NCBI GenBank assembly: GCA_905221605.1
Contig: CAJNDS010002289.1
Span: 140,001-204,000, forward strand
Length of the DNA stretch: 64,000 bases
Source of the DNA: Symbiodinium natans
Taxonomy: Eukaryota > Sar > Dinophyceae > Suessiales > Symbiodiniaceae
Reading direction: 5' to 3'
In this document: positions 10,423 through 25,082 of the stretch, one piece after another
How positions within the stretch are numbered: position 1 is the stretch's first letter
Layout of the letters: the number at the start of each line of letters is the position of its first letter
The notes under the pieces: model-generated
The model's database searches: none
What the model was told of the DNA's origin: nothing
Seen by the model: only the letters and a program-made list of their open reading frames with translations
Translations under genes and position numbers: made by a program

Positions 10423-12114
10423 CTCCTGGCCTTGGGTTTAGGGTTTAGGGTTTAGGGTCTAGGGTTCAGGATTTAGGGTTTAGGGTTTAGGGTTTAGGGT
10501 TCAGGGTTTAGGGTTTAGGGTTTAGGGTGCAAGGGCCCCCTGAACCCTGAGTGCTTACAAGAGGGGCTTCTGTCTCTTCTTCGTTCAGATCCCGGTTACC
10601 TGCAGGGTGTGGGGGTTTACAGGGTTTTGGCTGAGCTTTGAGGGTTCAAGAGGGTTTAGGGTTCAGAACTAGAGAGCCATGGAAGCAAAGGCTTCCCCTT
10701 CGACCCAGAAAACACACACCCCCAAAAAGCCCCATAAACCTCCATAGACCCCCGCTGTAAGGGTGTGCGATGTGTCTTGTGGGTCTTGGGTTGCAGAGGG
10801 CCAGACTGAAGGGTTCAGGGTGTGTGGTTTAGGGCTAGGGGTTTGGAGTTTCGGGTTTTAGGTCTCGGGCTGAGGGTGCCGGGCTTGGGGCTTGGGGCTC
10901 AGAATGGCTCAGGGTTCAGGTTGGCAAGCTGACCCTAAACCCAAAACCCTAAACTCTAAACCCTAAACCCTAAACCCTAAACCCTAAACCCTAAACCCTA
11001 AACCCTAAACCCTAAACCCTAAACCCTAGACCCTAAACCCTAAACCCTAAACCCTAAACCCTAAACCCTAGCCCTAAACCCTGAACAGCGATCACACCCA
11101 GCTGATCCTACGCAAGCACTAAGGAGGGGCCCGAGCAAGGAGGAGGTTGCGAAGGGAAGAGCCAGGAAAAGCTGTGTCCTTGGGGCTGCAGGGTTAGGGT
11201 TTAGGGTGTAGGGTCTAGGGTTTAGGGTGGTTTAGTAGTGGTTTAGAGCGATTAGTTTCATATGTAGGTCTCAGGCTCTAGGGCTTTGGCGGTCAAGGTA
11301 TGCTATGGTCAGGTCTTTTACATCTGGCCGTGTCTTTTGGGGGTTTCCCAAGAAAGGGGGCGGTATCATAACCCTAAACCCTCAACCTCAAATCCTATAC
11401 CCTAAACCCTAATTCCCTGAGCCCTAAACCCTAAACCCTACACCCTAAACCCTAAACCCTAAACCCTAAACCCTAAACCCTAAACCCTAAACCCTAAACC
11501 CTAAACCCTAAACCCTAAACCCTATCCCTAAACTCAAACCCGCTAAACCCTAAACCCTAACCCTCAAAGGCCTCACCCCCTGCAACCCCGAAAAAGCCCG
11601 AAGCCCCTGGCCCCACGCCCCGAAAGCCCGAAGCTAGGTGCAGCCCTCAATGCCATAAGAAACAGAAGCAACCCTAAACCCTAAACCCTAAACCCCAAAC
11701 CCCAAACCCTAAACCCTAAACCCTAAACCCTAAACCCATTGAAGCCCCAAGAAACCCACCTGCAGCGGATTTGCTCAAGCCAAGAGCCGGGTGGCGAAGC
11801 CAAGCTCCCGCAACTCCCCTCGAAGACACCCGGCCGTTGTTGAGAAGAACATTTTTTAAATGTAAGTTGGCTTAGGGTTTAGGGTTCAGGGTTCAGGGTT
11901 CAGGGTTTAGGGTTTAGGGTTTAGGGTTTAGGGTTTAGGTTTTAGGGTTGAGGGTTTAGGGTGTCGGGTTTAGAGTCGGGTTTAGGGTTTAGGGTTTAGG
12001 GTTAACAAGAGTTGTCCTGTGCAACAGGGACGATACAAGTTACATGTCTGAAGAGGTTGGGCCCATAAAAGGTTTGTGTTTGACAAGGGTTTGGTAGAGC
12101 AGTCGAGGACAACA
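10423..12114. other. Intergenic repeat between the two RPS15A copies
   Basis: TTTAGGG (10434-10528), CCCTAAA (10930-11083), TTTAGGG (11190-11230), CCCTAAA (11370-11570 and 11668-11735) and TTTAGGG (11873-12003). The island at 11085-11170 ends an open frame QLILRKH before TAA, and the island at 11766-11860 reads open as DLLKPRAGWRSQAPATPLED. Both could be exons of unrelated genes, but I cannot support them further. Confidence 0.6.
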
Positions 12115-16224
<4,110 letters not shown>

Positions 16225-16594
16225 GGGCACCGAGAGGTAGGTTGGATTCGTCGTAGGACCGTCGGCTTGTGGGGGTAAAAGGAAGCCGTGCCCCGAGCCC
16301 GAACACCTGTTTTAAGGAGCCTGCTGCACATCACAGGAACCCTGAAACCAACTTGTGAATCTTCTTCTTTAACGAAGGGTTTAGGGCTTAGGTGTAGACT
16401 GTTCAGTGTTGGACTCTTTTTACCTATAGTAGCAGAGTAGGTAACCTTTAACCTTTTTGGGGTCATACAATCCCCCTATAGCCCACAGGTGAGCCTTTAG
16501 TTCCCCCAGGTTACTGGACAACTACGTTTATAGACAAGGACCTCCAAACCATCCAGAGGTCCCCTAAACCCTCAACCCTCAACCCTAAACCCTA
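16225..16594. other. Spacer between RPS15A copy 2 and the LTR element
   Basis: Mostly unique sequence downstream of the RPS15A stop. No gene is evident. A short degenerate CCCTCAA/CCCTAAA tract at 16563-16594 is the left flank of the LTR element and contains its target duplication CCCTA (16590-16594). Confidence 0.6.
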
Positions 16595-16817
16595 TACGGG
16601 GGGAACCCGAAGGGGGACGAGAAACCGAAAAGTCAACCCCAACAGAATCCCTTGATTTCCCTGGATCAACCACACAACAAACCCAAACCACAGGGGACTC
16701 ACCTTTTACTACCAGGCACATGGCCCAGTCTTGAGCCATAAAAATGATTTCCGGGTTTATTAACCCTTTCAACTTCCAACACTAACTTCTTTCTACAATA
16801 CCAGTTGCAGCTCCGCA
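16595..16817 (-). repeat. 3' LTR
   Basis: 223 bp, reading from the plus strand TACGGGGGGAACCCG to GCAGCTCCGCA, matching the copy at 25083-25305 along its full length. On the minus strand it begins TG and ends TA rather than the usual TG...CA. It contains ATTTTTATGGCTCAAG (about 16745-16730), which shares its last bases with the dinoflagellate spliced leader. Confidence 0.92.
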
Positions 16818-16830
16818 CTCCCCCTGTCCT
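16818..16830 (-). promoter_or_regulatory. Polypurine tract (plus-strand primer site)
   Basis: On the minus strand AGGACAGGGGGAG lies immediately before the 3' LTR start TGCGG. Twelve of thirteen bases are purines, as expected for the RNase H-resistant primer of LTR elements. Confidence 0.7.
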
Positions 16831-17187
16831 AGGATTTCCTAGGACACATTGGAGGTGCAGATTCTTTGGCCAAAAACTGCCATTAGGGCAGTAGCCTGCT
16901 GCTTGACATGCACAATATGGTTTAACGTCTACCAGGACGAAATTATAGCTCATTGGCCAAATCCACTAACCATAGAGAATCTTTTCACCATGATCCTCTC
17001 ATCACTGAAGACTCCTTGGCCTTCTTCACCACAAACCGTGGTCTTCGCTACGCGAAAAGCTACTGACTTCTACTATCAGGGATTTCCATACCCTTAATAG
17101 TAACCACCACATTTGTCAGCACATTGGCTGTTCCAGCGCACCTGTCTCCAGAAAGAGAAAAACCATCCCTTCATCCATACCATCCAA

Positions 17188-20100
17188 TCACTTCTTTTTC
17201 CGATTGTTGGCAATCTTGAGGTGAAGTTGCAGCAGAATATACTCCAGGTCTGAAACTGTAAGAACAGGATCCTGTACGCCCCTTTGAATTGAGGATACCA
17301 GTCCTTCTCTTTTCGCGTCCTCAATCGCTTGGCAAGGTTGACCCAGCTCTGCACTCACAGCTGCCGACGCTTGCTCATCCACATCAGGAGGACGATCCTT
17401 TTCTTCAGGACCTTTCACCACCACCACTTCTCCCTTTTTGGGACTCTGACTTTTCTCCTTCTTCTTCGCCTTTCCACCGACGATTGACTTTGCGCGCATT
17501 CTCGAGGCTTTTTCCCCTGCAGAAACCGCCGCATTGGTTGATGATCCACTCTTCTCAATGGTCGCCGGCATCTTCTTCGGCTTTGGAACCAGGAGGGTAT
17601 AAGGATCTTCGATAACCACAGGTTTCCTCTTCTTTTTAACCTTTTTTGCCTCCTCCTCAACGATAACTTCCGTCTCAGAAGTCTCAACCACCTCCTTCTC
17701 GGCAGGAATATCCTTGCTGGACTCCCTTTCCAGGGACCTCTTCTTGCCCCTTTTGGGATCTTTTTCTTCTTCCAAGTTGGCTCGCTCGAACCATATCCTC
17801 AGGTCATTGACCCATTCTTCCACCTCCTCGAGCGAAACGTCATACGACTTCACTACTTCGTGAAGTTCCAGCACGGACAACATCTCGTCTGTCCACGAAA
17901 CCCATTCCCTATCCATCTGGTCAGCGTCTCCCTTGAACTTCAGGAGTTTGAACAGTGGGTCCGCTTCTGCTCGAGCCAAGTCTGGTTTACCATTCGAAAG
18001 AATTGAAATCGCTTCCATCAACAGTTCCGACATTTTGGTGTCATCGTCATAGGTCATGGAATACTCCTCACCATCATCGAACTGTTCAGGAGAGATCTCC
18101 TTTTCTCCACCATTTGCACCAGAACTTCTCCTTGGACCATCCCTTGGGGGCGTCCTTGGAGACCTTGGCCTCTGTTCATCCAGCGGAACACCATGCTCGA
18201 AGACACACCTGTCACCATAACGACACTTCCCAGACCGAGCAAACTGGATGCACCTCACACCAGTTGCATCATGCGAGAACGCACAATCCTTTCCAGCGAA
18301 ACAGTCTCTCCCTGCCACATAGTATTTGCACCAATATGAATGTAGCACCACATCATCTTCTGAATGGATGAATTTACAGTCTTCACCAAATTTGCAGCGA
18401 TCTTTCCCTTTGCTGAACCAATAGCAGAAGCCTTTCTTCCTCTTCTCCAAGCGCTCTGCCTCATACCGGTCCATAGGGCGATTGTGCTCTACATGAACAT
18501 TGCCATGTACCTGGGGACTGCTCCCTTCACCCGACGTGCTATCAGTAGTTGGTGCTTGGAGTACAGCTGGAAAACCTGGCCTTGGTCCTACCACCTTCAT
18601 GATTGGTTTTCCGCCAACTCCTGAGCCATGCTGGGACGATCCAAAAACATTGAACTTCTTCATGAGGGCTTTCCTAGTGCCGATCTTCTGCACCCTTTTG
18701 ATTGGACGCTTCATTGTTCCAACCTTGCATCCAGATACGTTCAAACGACACAACCTCCTATACCCAGCTCTAGATCCCTTTTTCCAAAGAGCCATAAGAA
18801 TTTTAGAGGCAGTAACATTCTCCACCTCTACCTTTTCCAACGATCCCTCACTTCCCGGAACAGACCCCTCCAGCCCATCCATATCTGAAGACCTTTCCAT
18901 CTTTTTTGACACCACTTCGTCGAGGTAGTCTTCAGAAATCCAGGGTAAGTTCCTCTTAGAGGAAGGATTGTCACCATTGTTTGGTCCTTCACCAGGATAA
19001 CCTTTTGTGCTGTCAAAGATCTTCCCAGTAGTGCGGTCCTGCGTAGAGAAGTTGGAAGCAACACGAGAGTACACTGACCACAAGAAAATCCTTGTGCCCG
19101 CCAGTCTTGACGACCCACTGGATGTCTCCTCTTCTGGAGAGACTTCTGGCGCTTTGCCATCCCTTCCAGTGTCACCAAGTGTCTCACCTCCAACATCTTC
19201 AATGGGAATAAGGGATTCATTGTTCCCTTGATCTAGTACCGCATCTTGTTGATCGGGAATCTCCAGCACCATTCCTGTAGGATCCACTTCTTCATCAGCA
19301 TCGTCGTCCATTCTTCTCCAGAGAACTTCCAATTGATCAGCGCAAGTCGCTGCCTGGAGGAACTCCATCATTTGGTCCCTCCCGTGCTGCCAGAGAAACT
19401 CTGAATTCACCACTGTTCCTTGGCCACCAAGTTTAAGGAATGGAGCGACCAGATTGGCTACCCTTGCCATAAGTTCCACATGAACTTCCATGCCTGGACT
19501 GCGACTCCAATCATAGGCTATTGCCTCCATGGCAGTTCCAAACTTTCCAGTATCCCTGAATTCCTTTTCCAGGCCAGGGGAAAGCAGTGCACCCATCACC
19601 GAAAGAGGATAATTTCCCACCACCGGCAAGCACGGATTGTCATGGAACGAATGATGCAAATCACAATAATATCCTTGATCTCTCCTTTCAAAAAGGAGTC
19701 TCCCCGTATTCAACTGGGCGTTCAGTTCATCCACTTGAACCATTTCAGCACATATTCTCTGTGCTGTGTACGCCATGGCTGGCCAGATGGAACGATCGGT
19801 CAGACCACGACGCATAACCCAATCAGTTGTTGGCGACTGAATCAGCGTCCTTGGATCATACACCAGAACTACCATCGCACCGTCACCCATTGACTGATCA
19901 GCATCGTCCTCCAGTGCCAGGTTCTCATCCTGTTCGCTCGCACCCTCGGATGACATGCTAATAACCAAATTTCGATCCATCTTATTGGACCCTTTTTGGC
20001 AGTCTCTTTGCCCGACCGGCAACTTGCCAACTGCCACCTTCCAATAAATCCGATTCAGAAGGCCTTTAACCAGCAATTGCTGAAGGTCACTCCTCACCAA

Positions 20101-23100
20101 ACCACCGTCCAAATTCTTCGCATCATCACCACGGAGATCATTGCTCCCACCTTCTCCTTCATTTTGGTCAGTCTCCTCGCCGGGAATTTGCACTGCTCCT
20201 TCCAGCGCCGTCTCCTGTCCAGCCACTTCATGCCCAGGAAGAACTTGAGCGCTTTCAGATCCATTCACCTGTCCAGCAACACCTTGCCCAGGTAAAACCT
20301 CATCCGTGGAGCCCACCGCCAGCGAACCAACCATAACTGAGCCATCCCTTGCTCTTTTTTGAGACTGTTCAGTTCGACGAGAAGGTTGTGGTAGCGAAAA
20401 AACTTGAGAAGTCACTTCTTGGCGGGTCTCCCCCCGCGACGCTTTGTCGCGTTCTTTGCCAAGGTGAACCGATTTTTTCTGCCCGGCATTGGGGCCGGAA
20501 GAACCACCCATCGGAACATTGCCACGAATCGCAGTTCTCTGTGAATCCCTTTCTTGCAAAAGAATTTCCCGCATGCGGTGCACAGCATTGGTCTCTTCCT
20601 CGCTTGAATCGCTTGAGGAAGCGGCATAAGAAACCAAAGCCTCCGCCTGATCATCATCGTCCACCACATCTGCCCACGCTCTGCTGAACCGATACGACAA
20701 CCCACCACGAGGCTTCAGTTCCAGTGGTTTTGGTTTCTCCACCACTTCCGCCGGTTGCGCTCGTCGCTGTGAGCGAGAGCGTGGCACCTGTCGCACCTGT
20801 TTTTTGTCCAGCAAGGGCCTTCCCCTTTTCACAGGGTTTGATCTTGACCGATATTTTTTTGTTGGTGGATTCACCGGTGGCATTCCAACTCCCACCAACT
20901 TCAGCTTCTGTACACACAGCGGAGACCTCTGCGCAAGCGTCCAAGCGTCACGGTACTTGACCTTATCAAAAAGCTCCCGATAGGAGCCTCTCGGCATCGT
21001 TTTTGCACCGGAGTCTTCAGCTTCACGCACCTGAGTGAGGGTTCGCACCGCCGCTCTTCCAGTCCCTTTGTTCCCAGAAGATTGTTGTACTCGTACAGAT
21101 GCATCAGAAGGAACTGCCTTTTCCGGTCCTCCCGGTCGATATCGGACCTCACCCACCAATTGCAGAATTTTGCATGCGGTCACCTTGTTGATCCCTTTGT
21201 CAACCAAATCTTCCACAAAGATGAACTCTTGCAAGTCCGACACATTGGTCACACCAAGGGTAATCATCACCTCACTTACATGAGGGGTATACACCCACAG
21301 GTGTTGGTTGCGAGCCATCCAATTTTCAATTGGCTCCTCTGGATTGTGAAGCTGAGTGCTAGTAGACGCAGCCACCGAATTCTTTTGTTCGTCAGCCTCT
21401 TCTTCATCCAGAATACCCTTTTCACCATCTTTTTGTGACACATTGGTCATCTGCAGCGCTTTTGGTGCTGAGGAGGACAAAGATTCTGCTCCCCCACTTA
21501 CTGGTGGTTGAAAAGCGTTCCTGTCAGGAATCTCCAATCCCTTTGCCCTTTGAAAGGACACATGGTTTGCCACATTCACCAAATGCTTCAACTGGGCCAG
21601 CCGGTCCTCAGACATCTCTTCGTGAGAATACTTGCAGCCAAATCGTACACGACATCTCCCTTTGAGATAGTAGTCGAAACAGCACTGGTGGAACCCCGCG
21701 TCCCTTATTGCCCTTCTGGAAGCATTGTCCCAAGATTTGCCAGGCTCCCAAGTCCCTTCCAATGCCACGTCATCGTCGTGGAGAAACCTGCACGCAGTCC
21801 CATATTTACAACCACTTTGGTTGTAATACAGACACAGCCGTTTCTTCGTTTCACCCAGCGTAGGCTCACCTTTTGATGTCCCTTTGCCATAGTTGTACTG
21901 GGCTCGGAAGGCCGAATCCTCCCGCTCCTGCTGCACCTCATCCACTGTACCTTCATCAGTTGGAGGGCCACCGATGTCCCCATCCTCGTCACCAGTTTTT
22001 TGGCTGTTCTTTGGCTCAGTTGGCTCTCCTTCAGGCCACCCTTCACCGTAGCGACGATGTTCATAGGAACACCCATCTCCATTTCGACACCTCCCTTGAT
22101 TGAAGAACCTGCACAGCTTACTGTATCCAAGTGACACAGTTTTCGGAGTCGTGTGAGCCTTTTTGTACTGATCGGGATCCATATAGGTCTCTATCGGCCT
22201 GTTTTCCCTCTTGCTCATCTCCTCGACTGCACCGTCAAGCTCTTGCAGAAATCGCTTGGTGTCCAACCACAGCTCGTTCCAAAGCTCATCTTTTCCCTTG
22301 CTCAGCAACATTGCCACCGCTTCACCCACAACTGGTCCACTAAATCTTCTTTTCTTGCGTGCCAGTTCGTAGAGCGCGTCGTGGTACTGCTTCCGAGAAA
22401 AAGTGGTTGTTTCTTCCACACCGACACGTTCTTTCTCCTCAGGCTTCCAACCATCACTTAGCAAGATGTTGTATGCGCTCCGAGCCTCATTATTCAGGAA
22501 TGCATGATCTGCAATACACTCCACAATCACGTCCATTGAACGACTCAGCAACATCCCAGTGATTTTGCCCACATAGTCCTTATCAATTGTTTCATCTTCC
22601 AGGAGATTTCGACAGATCTTCTCTCCATAGAGCTGTTTCTGCTCCGCCTCCTCTTGTTCCCTCGAGGATGCCTTTGACTCGGCGAACCACTCACGAGACT
22701 GCGGTTCCTCTGACTTCCAGTCCCATTGACCATCAGAACCTTTGTACCATTGACCAGTCTGCCATGAGCCTGTCCACCATGTACCCCAGCCGCTGTCCTT
22801 CCATTTGCGCAGCTTTGGCGAGGAATCCTCCTCGTTCTCTTCCAAAACCAGAAAGGTGTCCAAGATTATGGTACCATCATCTTCCACTCGTTTCACTGTT
22901 CCATTGACAGTATCACCAAATTGGAACTGATGTACATTGTTCCCTTCTGCAGGAATCAATACATTTAGATCACCATAGTCCAAAAAAGCTCCATACCCAT
23001 TGATGCAGCGCACTAGACCAGTGATCTTATCTCCCTCTTCATAGCAATGTGTCCCAGGTGATTCCAAGGCTCCCGCTCGGGGCACTTTCTTTGCATGCTC

Positions 23101-25017
23101 TTCAGAAACCATCTCTGTATCATCGGCTCCTGGCGCATCCTTTGTCTTCACCTTTGGGTCACACTGCTCGTCCTGTTCCACGAGTCCCACAAGCTCATCT
23201 TTTTTGTGCTCTTGGATTTCAGGACTTCCCTTTTTCTCTGCCAAAGGCTTTGCCTCATCTGCTTCAGTTCGCTCGGTGTCGACTTCCGGTGAACTTCCAG
23301 ACGGCAACGCTTCTCCCTTCATGGGAGTGGACCCTTCATTGGTGTCCTTTGTCACACCTTCTGCAGCAGGCAAATTTTCTTCCGCTGCAGGGCGATTGAG
23401 TTGATCATCCACGGCAGGCACACTTTCTTCCACCGCAGGCTCCTTTGGTTCCATGGTTTCCAAAGGAGAATTGCCACCATCATTGACCACAGCTGCCTCA
23501 TTGGCTCCGGTGTAGTCCTTGTCATTTCGTTCCTCGCGGCTAATTTCAGGTTGCACCAGTGCGTCCACCTGTGAACCTCCATCATCAGCTGCTGCGGAGA
23601 CCTGCGCCCCATTGTTGCAGTCGCCCGTGGAACGTACCACCATATGCACCTCAACCCGTGCCTCATTCGCACTCCAGGTACTATCTGGCGCATCGACCCG
23701 CGCTTCATTGGCGCTCCAGGCCTCATCTTTCTTATCAACCGTGTCTCCAGCAGTTTCAGAAGTTTCCTTTTCCCTTTGAATGGCAGATTTCTCGGCACCA
23801 AACGAAGAGACCTCCTCAGTCGTAATGCACAACTTTTTCTCTTCGTCATCCGAATCTCCAGGGCCATCTTCCTGAACGACAGGCACCACATCCACCACTC
23901 GCTCTTCTGTAGCCGACACAATTCCGATCTCCACATTGGGCATTTTTTCTTCTGGACCCACCGATTCCACCGCTGCCACACCCTCAGAAAGCATCCCCAT
24001 TTCTTCCCGATCCAGATGTTGAGCTTCAGCGATGTCTGCTCGGTTTCCAGAAATCCCCTCTTCATCAGGAGAACCCGAGGTCGGGGCGTCACCACCACCC
24101 CTAGGACCGCTATCCCCGATAGTAGAGGAAAAATCCTTTTCACTTACACTATTTACACCGCTGTTCACACTTTCCATGCTACCCTGCTGTGCCCTAGAAG
24201 ACTCAGTCGATGATGGAGACGAGGTAGCACCCAGCGTTGGCTCATCTTCCACAGGGACAATGCCCATTCCAACACCTGGCCCCTCGCTATTTCCAGCCAT
24301 TCCAGTCTTCTTAGGCAACACCCATCGGGTATCACCAGTGTCCAAGCAGTAAAAATATTCTCTCCCATCCTCGTGAAAATGGCGTTCCCATGTCTTCCCA
24401 TCGCAGTCGACGATTGGAAGGTCAGCAGCCTGAGACGCTTTGCCTCCACCACCAGCGTATAAGTCCTCGTCTGACTCTTGCTGTATTCTTGCTGCCTCCA
24501 ATTCCAGGATTTCTCCTTCGCTCATCACCATAGCAACAGGAACGACTCCTTCTGCGTCCCCAACAACGAGGATACTGCTTTTTGTCGCAGCAACAGGCGC
24601 AGTTTCTTCCACTTCACCTGTCAACAGATCACCACTTTCAGCCGCGAAACTCACCTTGTTGCGAGCTCGCTTGGAAACAGGGATAACATCCCCAACCAGT
24701 TCTGTCTGGCACCCTTGCTCCACCATCTTTGACGTAGAGGAGCTTGTTGTTGGCGCTCCCGTTGATTCAGCAGATTCCGCAGCTCGAAGAAGATGCCCAT
24801 GTTTGCTCAGAAGGCGCAGCAAAACTGCTTCCATCTGGTCTTCCAGTCCTTCCACCACCGGCTTCTCTTCGCCACGCATACCACCAACATCAACCAGAGC
24901 TTCCTCATTGGGAACGACTTTTTCACCCGTTGCAGACCTTTTGACACCACCATCACCTTGGTCGCCCACATTGGAGCTTGATGATGCCACCCCAGTCCGT
25001 AACCAGTTGGTCGCCAT
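17188..25017 (-). CDS. Giant Gag-like or cargo ORF of the LTR element (WW, S1, six CCCH fingers, SAM-like)
   Basis: An uninterrupted 2,609-residue protein from ATG 65 bp inside the 5' LTR to TGA. Approximate order: acidic N-terminus; WW-type motif at 205-235 (KTWERHFHEDGREYFYC, then W-V-L-P); long acidic disordered stretch; S1 RNA-binding fold at 660-720 (GDKITGLVRCINGYGAFLDYG, GTVKRVEDDGTIILD); tryptophan-rich patch at 741-767; helical segment; CCCH fingers near 966-985, 1058-1080 and 1107-1129; SAM-like helices near 1242-1289 (LGVTNVSDLQEF...GINKVTACKILQLV); unknown globular domain near 1711-1866; CCCH fingers near 2194-2218, 2226-2249 and 2254-2276; basic lysine-rich tail. The fingers follow C-x7-9-C-x5-C-x3-H. 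All RNA-binding parts fit a nucleocapsid role, but Gag proteins are rarely this long, so a captured host gene is an alternative. No catalytic pol residues seen. Confidence 0.85.
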   Translation of the reverse strand: MATNWLRTGVASSSSNVGDQGDGGVKRSATGEKVVPNEEALVDVGGMRGEEKPVVEGLEDQMEAVLLRLLSKHGHLLRAAESAESTGAPTTSSSTSKMVEQGCQTELVGDVIPVSKRARNKVSFAAESGDLLTGEVEETAPVAATKSSILVVGDAEGVVPVAMVMSEGEILELEAARIQQESDEDLYAGGGGKASQAADLPIVDCDGKTWERHFHEDGREYFYCLDTGDTRWVLPKKTGMAGNSEGPGVGMGIVPVEDEPTLGATSSPSSTESSRAQQGSMESVNSGVNSVSEKDFSSTIGDSGPRGGGDAPTSGSPDEEGISGNRADIAEAQHLDREEMGMLSEGVAAVESVGPEEKMPNVEIGIVSATEERVVDVVPVVQEDGPGDSDDEEKKLCITTEEVSSFGAEKSAIQREKETSETAGDTVDKKDEAWSANEARVDAPDSTWSANEARVEVHMVVRSTGDCNNGAQVSAAADDGGSQVDALVQPEISREERNDKDYTGANEAAVVNDGGNSPLETMEPKEPAVEESVPAVDDQLNRPAAEENLPAAEGVTKDTNEGSTPMKGEALPSGSSPEVDTERTEADEAKPLAEKKGSPEIQEHKKDELVGLVEQDEQCDPKVKTKDAPGADDTEMVSEEHAKKVPRAGALESPGTHCYEEGDKITGLVRCINGYGAFLDYGDLNVLIPAEGNNVHQFQFGDTVNGTVKRVEDDGTIILDTFLVLEENEEDSSPKLRKWKDSGWGTWWTGSWQTGQWYKGSDGQWDWKSEEPQSREWFAESKASSREQEEAEQKQLYGEKICRNLLEDETIDKDYVGKITGMLLSRSMDVIVECIADHAFLNNEARSAYNILLSDGWKPEEKERVGVEETTTFSRKQYHDALYELARKKRRFSGPVVGEAVAMLLSKGKDELWNELWLDTKRFLQELDGAVEEMSKRENRPIETYMDPDQYKKAHTTPKTVSLGYSKLCRFFNQGRCRNGDGCSYEHRRYGEGWPEGEPTEPKNSQKTGDEDGDIGGPPTDEGTVDEVQQEREDSAFRAQYNYGKGTSKGEPTLGETKKRLCLYYNQSGCKYGTACRFLHDDDVALEGTWEPGKSWDNASRRAIRDAGFHQCCFDYYLKGRCRVRFGCKYSHEEMSEDRLAQLKHLVNVANHVSFQRAKGLEIPDRNAFQPPVSGGAESLSSSAPKALQMTNVSQKDGEKGILDEEEADEQKNSVAASTSTQLHNPEEPIENWMARNQHLWVYTPHVSEVMITLGVTNVSDLQEFIFVEDLVDKGINKVTACKILQLVGEVRYRPGGPEKAVPSDASVRVQQSSGNKGTGRAAVRTLTQVREAEDSGAKTMPRGSYRELFDKVKYRDAWTLAQRSPLCVQKLKLVGVGMPPVNPPTKKYRSRSNPVKRGRPLLDKKQVRQVPRSRSQRRAQPAEVVEKPKPLELKPRGGLSYRFSRAWADVVDDDDQAEALVSYAASSSDSSEEETNAVHRMREILLQERDSQRTAIRGNVPMGGSSGPNAGQKKSVHLGKERDKASRGETRQEVTSQVFSLPQPSRRTEQSQKRARDGSVMVGSLAVGSTDEVLPGQGVAGQVNGSESAQVLPGHEVAGQETALEGAVQIPGEETDQNEGEGGSNDLRGDDAKNLDGGLVRSDLQQLLVKGLLNRIYWKVAVGKLPVGQRDCQKGSNKMDRNLVISMSSEGASEQDENLALEDDADQSMGDGAMVVLVYDPRTLIQSPTTDWVMRRGLTDRSIWPAMAYTAQRICAEMVQVDELNAQLNTGRLLFERRDQGYYCDLHHSFHDNPCLPVVGNYPLSVMGALLSPGLEKEFRDTGKFGTAMEAIAYDWSRSPGMEVHVELMARVANLVAPFLKLGGQGTVVNSEFLWQHGRDQMMEFLQAATCADQLEVLWRRMDDDADEEVDPTGMVLEIPDQQDAVLDQGNNESLIPIEDVGGETLGDTGRDGKAPEVSPEEETSSGSSRLAGTRIFLWSVYSRVASNFSTQDRTTGKIFDSTKGYPGEGPNNGDNPSSKRNLPWISEDYLDEVVSKKMERSSDMDGLEGSVPGSEGSLEKVEVENVTASKILMALWKKGSRAGYRRLCRLNVSGCKVGTMKRPIKRVQKIGTRKALMKKFNVFGSSQHGSGVGGKPIMKVVGPRPGFPAVLQAPTTDSTSGEGSSPQVHGNVHVEHNRPMDRYEAERLEKRKKGFCYWFSKGKDRCKFGEDCKFIHSEDDVVLHSYWCKYYVAGRDCFAGKDCAFSHDATGVRCIQFARSGKCRYGDRCVFEHGVPLDEQRPRSPRTPPRDGPRRSSGANGGEKEISPEQFDDGEEYSMTYDDDTKMSELLMEAISILSNGKPDLARAEADPLFKLLKFKGDADQMDREWVSWTDEMLSVLELHEVVKSYDVSLEEVEEWVNDLRIWFERANLEEEKDPKRGKKRSLERESSKDIPAEKEVVETSETEVIVEEEAKKVKKKRKPVVIEDPYTLLVPKPKKMPATIEKSGSSTNAAVSAGEKASRMRAKSIVGGKAKKKEKSQSPKKGEVVVVKGPEEKDRPPDVDEQASAAVSAELGQPCQAIEDAKREGLVSSIQRGVQDPVLTVSDLEYILLQLHLKIANNRKKK

Positions 25018-25070
25018 GGCTTCAAGCTTCCACCCTAAAGCCGAAACACAAACCGCAGGGAACCTAATTT

Positions 25071-25082
25071 GGGCTCATAACC
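25071..25082 (-). promoter_or_regulatory. Primer binding site, half-tRNA initiator methionine type
   Basis: GGTTATGAGCCC on the minus strand abuts the 5' LTR and is complementary to the anticodon arm GGGCUCAUAACC of initiator tRNA-Met. Priming by an internal tRNA-iMet fragment is known for Drosophila copia and many protist Ty1/copia elements, so it hints at a copia-type enzyme source. Confidence 0.75.

Noticed and set aside
17955-24352. Many 60-263-codon frames on both strands inside the LTR element
   Set aside because: Shadows of the 2,609-codon frame, which has consistent domains and no interruption.
17188-25017. Reverse transcriptase, integrase or aspartic protease in the giant ORF
   Set aside because: Looked for YxDD, D(T/S)GA and HHCC/DDE-like patterns; none found. 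The C/H clusters are CCCH fingers.
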